NCBI GenBank assembly: GCA_003427395.1
Contig: BFEA01000033.1
Coordinates: forward strand, 247,443-268,064
Direction of reading: 5' to 3'
DNA: 20,622 bases
Source: Chara braunii
Taxonomy: Eukaryota; Streptophyta; Charophyceae; Charales; Characeae
This document shows positions 17,121 to 20,622 of the stretch, in pieces (within the stretch, counting starts at the first letter, position 1; each line of letters opens with the position of its first letter). The notes under the pieces are model-generated. The model saw only the letters and a list, made by a program, of their open reading frames with translations, was not told the DNA's origin and made no database searches. The position numbers were made by a program, and so were the translations under genes.

Positions 17121-17625
17121 AGACTACAAAGATCTGGTCCTCTAATTGCTCCTTTTTCAATAACCACGGGAACGCGGGAGCACTGAGACAGCAATGTGCT
17201 AAGGTGTTGTCTACACCTGACACATGAAACAGGCGGGCGGTCTTAACCTCGCCTGATGGGCTAGGGAGTCTACACTCATGCTCTCTCAAATGGAGTGTGG
17301 CCCCTGCTGCCTCTCCCCAATCCATTCCCAATACTACGTCGAAAGAAAGGTCATCCTGTACGAGGAGAGTCAGGGAATGGAGAACTTTCTCCATCTTCCC
17401 ATCCTTCTCTAGGCGAAAGTACGCCTGGACTCCCTCTATATAGTCCTCAACACGCATTGTGCGGTTGTCTGCGAGGACACTGACTATGGGGTCTACCAAT
17501 TTCTGGACTTTTAATCCTAGCCTTAACTTTTTCAGCGCTCTACGGCTAATATAACTGCGGGTGGCCCCTGAGTCTATAAGGGCCCCTACTCTACTCCTGA
17601 AAACTTCTACATCTACCAGAATCAG
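17115..17625 (-). pseudogene. Aspartic protease region of minus-strand pol
   Basis: Opens just after the TAA at 17626-17628. The active-site motif ALIDSGATRSYIS has its catalytic Asp at 17572-17574, a canonical DSGAT. About 70 residues on is FDVVLGMDWGEA, the second family hallmark. The frame runs on to QIFVVYV at about 17116; beyond that the pol sequence continues in the next frame (DVSLRPTDP), so there is a one-base insertion or two-base deletion between about 17121 and 17114. Confidence 0.88.
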
Positions 17626-17901
17626 TTATCCTTTACTCTCTTTCTTCATCTTGGCCCACACTGGCATCCTCTCCTTTAACTCTTTTGCCACACCTGTGAG
17701 GGACGTGCCTAAAGAGACGCTAACACAAGCAGTCTCTGGACAACTATCTAGGCACGGGTCTGCAACCTCTGCCATAGGCTCATGTGGGTTGGGAGTATCC
17801 TGTTCGCGCGCGCTCACTTCTCCACATGGCCTTGAAATAGGGGCAGTTGCAACCCCTACTAGCGGCTGCCTTTTGACTGCTGGGCAGCCCAACGGGCCTG
17901 T
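17626..17901 (-). pseudogene. Gag-pol linker in the -1 frame
   Basis: This frame opens at 17901 and overlaps the gag end (17859) by 43 bases in the -1 frame. It encodes a linker with VATAPISRPCGEVSARE and a basic end, WAKMKKESKG, then TAA (17626-17628). After the TAA the same frame leads directly to protease. No enzyme motif. The overlap is what would be expected if pol were made by -1 frameshifting from gag, but no canonical slippery heptamer is seen. Confidence 0.6.
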
Positions 17902-18071
17902 CTATACTTAGGACAACATTTATTGACATGGGCTGGGTCACCACAGAAAACGCACTGACCCTGGTCCACGCGCTCCTGCCATATGCGCTGGTCCAAGCCC
18001 AAATCTTCCCAGGGCCTGCCCTGTGGCAAGCCTGGGTGCCATCCTCCTTGAGGTGCCCTTCCACCTCTTCG
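17859..18071 (-). pseudogene. gag: Gag C-terminus with CCHC zinc knuckle
   Basis: Continues the gag frame after the TAG at 18072-18074. Encodes an Arg/Gly-rich stretch, then QCVFCGDPAHVNKCC (about 17913-17957), a canonical CX2CX4HX4C nucleic-acid-binding knuckle. It ends at two consecutive stop codons, TAG TAG (17861-17856). The knuckle shows that the native gag extended through this segment and that the upstream TAG is a break. Confidence 0.88.
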
Positions 18072-19790
18072 CTATGGGGACCGATTAGAACCTTGGCGAT
18101 TTGGCGGGGGACCTTGACCCCTACCTCCCAGTTGGCGGTTTCCTTGGCCGCCAACCCCCTGTGCGCCCGGTCCTTGGCCTCCCATGGCCTGGCCCCTTTG
18201 GCCCTGACCTCCTCCTCTACCTTGCGGCCTCCCTCCAGCCGCGTATCCCACACTACTGTCCTCCTCTAGGCCCCACTCAATCTGACTGTATGGGACCTCG
18301 TCAGTACCACCTTCCTCTAACGTAAGGATCATGTGATCCTTGGCCCTCACCTGGCCTGAGATGGTACGACCCTTCCACTGCTTTCCTTTACCTAAGTCCT
18401 TGTGCCAGAAAGCGGTCACTGGCATGGACTTCGACTCATACAGGATGACTTCTCTACTCAATGCATCATATGTGATGCCGGCCTGTTGAGACTTGTCAAA
18501 GAAATGCCCCCGTAGGGTCTCTGGCATGGCACGATAAAATAACTCGACCAATTGGGTCTTAGTGACCCCATGGTCTGGGACGGCTACCAAGTCGTCCATG
18601 GTACCCTTGAGCACTCTTGCACTCCTCCACTGTCGCGAGTGGATCGTTTGTAGCTTATCAGAGGCGCGAACGCCTCTCGTTGGGTCTGCGAATCGCTCCT
18701 TCAGGAGCTTGAAGAATTGAGGCAGGGGGGTGACTCTTGAATAAGCAACCAGGTTGTTTTCACAACCGGCTGCGCGCGCAAGGGACCTGGCAAAACTAGC
18801 CGCCTCATCCTTAAGGGCCTGGAAGGCCACGAGGACTTGCTCCTCACTCAGAATGTGATGTTGGTATATATAACTGTTGACACTGGCTTCCCAGTTGTCA
18901 AAGTTTTCCTCCTTCTTTCCCCCGTACGCATCTGGGAACTTAAGTTTAACTGGTTCCTTACGGGGTCTAGCCTCGCCATCTACAGCGGCTATGGCTTTTG
19001 CACCTTCAATGGCGCCTTCACAGAACTTCCCTACGTTGTCCCTCAATTGCTTTACTTCGCCCCCAATGTGGGCGACAATCTCGCGCGAAAACTCCCTAAA
19101 CCCTGACCGCATGTCACTCAAGGCTACATCCTGGCTCCAACTAGCCTGGCGCTCCTCCATCCAGGCCTTGTTCAACACTTCCAGGTAACCCAACACCTTG
19201 TCCCACTTGGCCTTGTCATCATGTTGGGCCAACACTTCCTTTCTACATTCTTGCACCCTTACCACCTCTGCGGTCAGTTTGCTCACTTCCTCTCTCCTCC
19301 TCTTCTTCTCCCTCTTCATCCTCAGCTTCCACGCCAATTTCTGCTCCTCCTCCCTTTCTCGCCATTCCATTGGATCCGTCATTGCTGCTAGCTCACTGGC
19401 TAGCGCAGCCCTCTCATCCTGAGTCACATAAGATTCCGCCTCCTCGTCCTCTCCCAACGATAAATTAGTGACCGACTCGCTTATCTTCTTCTCAAGCTCA
19501 ACATTTGTATCCCTCTTTATCGTGCCACCACTGCTGCCTTCTCCATTCTCAATCCTCATTCTCTCTTTTTCCTCTTCTGCTGCCGCTTCTTCTTCAGCAG
19601 CCTTCTTCTTTTTCTCCATCTCCTCCTCTATTTCCTTCATCTTTGCCGCCTGCTCGTCTGCAATAGCCTTTAGCTTTGCCTGCTTCTCGCGCTCTTTCCT
19701 CTCTCTGTTTTCTCTCACTAAGGCGGCCATCTTTTCTTGCTGGTCCTTGCTGTAGGGGCTAGTGTCTAACCCACTACGGGTCTCAACCAT
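18072..19790 (-). pseudogene. gag: Gag polyprotein with long coiled-coil head
   Basis: 572 codons from the ATG at 19790 to TAG 18072-18074. Residues 1-12 begin MVETRSG. A highly charged Lys/Glu/Ala coiled coil spans about 17-80, a second charged helical segment about 145-200, and a capsid-like gag region about 283-455 (FPDAYGG, NFDNWEASVN, QALKDEAASFARSL, ERFADPTRG, ELFYRAMPE). A Gly/Gln/Arg-rich tail (519-572) precedes the stop. It resembles, from memory, gag proteins predicted in Chara braunii. The TAG removes the zinc knuckle, which is still encoded in frame immediately downstream. Confidence 0.9.
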
Positions 19791-20386
19791 GGTGATAAGT
19801 GTACAACCGGGTTAGTGGTTCCAAACCTCACCACGTCGACTCTGACCCCTGACTGACAAACCTACTGACTCAGTCTAAGGACTTATAGAATCCTGACAAG
19901 GACCCTGCCAACTATGGTCTCTAGCCTAGAGCTAACTATCGTTGTCACTACCAGACCTGTTGCTGATCAGGAGGCATTTAAGGAGATCCCCCGAACTCCT
20001 CAGGAATTATTTAACGTCGCAGACATGAGGACGCGATCAGCAGGTCTCTCAAGACTTAGACGGTCTGTTGTATAGCCCACAGCTCGGATTTCGAGGCCTA
20101 CTGTGCCACACCGAGCAACTCGCCGGTCAGTACCGGTCCTTGGGAGGGTTTGACCTCCGGGACAGTCGAGTCGTCAGACACAACTTTTAGCCCTACTCAT
20201 CCTGTGTGGGTTTGGTCAACAAGACCCTATCCTTCATCCACAGAGTACTATTACCTAGGACAGAAGAGACTCGATGCAGAAAGAATAGACAGACAGACTG
20301 GACTCAGCAAGTACCAAGGGGTGTGTGCACATCCATAGGGCAAGGGATAGGCTGAGGGCTTGGCGAGATGTTACCAACTCCAGCTT
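19791..20386. other. Upstream side of the minus-strand element
   Basis: Expected to contain its leader and 5' LTR, but no TG...CA pair matching the sequence near 14160 and no clear primer-binding site was found. The only candidate noted is minus-strand TGGTAGTGACAACG near 19940-19953. No gene seen. Confidence 0.4.
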
Positions 20387-20520
20387 GGTCAAAGTCTTGG
20401 TCAACGCCTTGGTCAACGGCCTTGGTCAACACCGATCAACGCTGCTATCAACCCCCGGTCAACTACGGTAACCACCGGTCAACACCTCCGGTCAACCCTC
20501 TTGGTCAACCCTCCGGTCAG
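20387..20520 (+). repeat. Degenerate 12-bp GGTCAA minisatellite
   Basis: GGTCAA occurs exactly at 20387, 20399, 20411, 20424, 20457, 20477, 20490 and 20503. Variants occur at 20434 (GATCAA), 20446 (TATCAA), 20467 (GGTAAC) and 20515 (GGTCAG). Spacing is 10 to 13 bases. The minus strand therefore reads TTGACC eight times, the core of plant WRKY W-boxes (TTGAC[C/T]). Confidence 0.85.
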
Positions 20521-20607
20521 CTATGGCTGCCGGCTCTTCTTCCTCGCCAACCCTCTTCTTCCCCTCACCTTTCTCGCCCCCTTTCACCCGGCTGTCTTCT
20601 TCTTCTC

Positions 20608-20622
20608 TTTTTTTTTTTTTTT
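20608..20622. repeat. Poly-T at right edge
   Basis: At least 14 T residues close the window after a CTT-rich stretch. The true length is unknown. Confidence 0.9.

Larger units (their letters stand above)
14160..19790 (-). mobile_element. Decayed Ty3/gypsy chromovirus-like retrotransposon
   Basis: Minus-strand order: gag, zinc knuckle, linker, protease, RT, RNase H, integrase, chromodomain-like tail. The RT-RH-IN order defines Ty3/gypsy; the C-terminal chromodomain-like segment points to a chromovirus. One long pol frame (17120 to 14199) is broken by four nonsense codons. Earlier breaks are a TAG in gag (18072-18074), a TAA before protease (17626-17628) and a frameshift near 17114-17121. The flanking LTRs could not be identified, so the true element is larger. 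Gag and protease differ clearly from those of the plus-strand element, so this is a separate family. Confidence 0.9.

Noticed and set aside
14694-19790. UAR codons reassigned to Gln
   Set aside because: Gag ends in TAG TAG, one TAA is at a catalytic Glu, and the element looks charophyte, a group I know as using the standard code. Decay is simpler.
1-20622. CRISPR array or bacterial operon
   Set aside because: No regularly spaced identical repeats with unique spacers and no prokaryotic gene layout.

Overview
The window looks like repeat-rich, gene-poor nuclear DNA of a eukaryote, most likely a streptophyte green alga. The microsatellites, plant-type LTR retrotransposons and absence of bacterial gene organisation point to a eukaryote. 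The two gag proteins remind me strongly, from memory only, of predicted gag proteins of the charophyte Chara braunii; no database was searched. I found no intact host gene, tRNA or CRISPR array.

Layout. (1) 1-6069 is non-coding sequence with simple repeats: (AG)31 at the left edge, CT/GAA at 832-975, and a 550-bp CTT/CTG compound tract at 1699-2250. It also holds tandem duplications of 55, 28 and 76 bp, an inverted repeat at 3096-3160, and a possible degenerate 5S rRNA-like fragment near 3270-3344. (2) 6070-about 11985 (+) is a decayed, 3'-truncated Ty3/gypsy retrotransposon. It has an inferred 5' LTR (6070-6351), an initiator-Met-type primer-binding site, a 1.5-kb hairpin-rich leader, gag, protease, reverse transcriptase and RNase H. 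Integrase and 3' LTR are missing. (3) A 237-bp hAT-type MITE with an 8-bp target-site duplication (11506-11758) is nested in the RNase H region. (4) 12059-12881 holds three related copies, one inverted, of a repeat built on (CT)n(GT)n. (5) 14160-19790 (-) is a second, different Ty3/gypsy element of chromovirus type. It runs gag, zinc knuckle, protease, RT, RNase H, integrase and chromodomain-like tail, and is broken by six internal nonsense codons and one frameshift. (6) 19791-20622 is its upstream side, with a degenerate 12-bp GGTCAA minisatellite and a terminal poly-T.

The two retrotransposons converge (tail to tail) and belong to different families: their gag proteins, knuckle spacing and protease motifs differ. 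Within each element the genes would have formed a gag-pol unit (particle, protease, reverse transcription, integration), but neither can now make a full polyprotein. The best-supported unusual observations are the nested MITE with its intact target-site duplication, a stop codon exactly at the catalytic Glu of the integrase DD35E triad, and an over-represented octamer, GCTATGGC, scattered through the window in both orientations.
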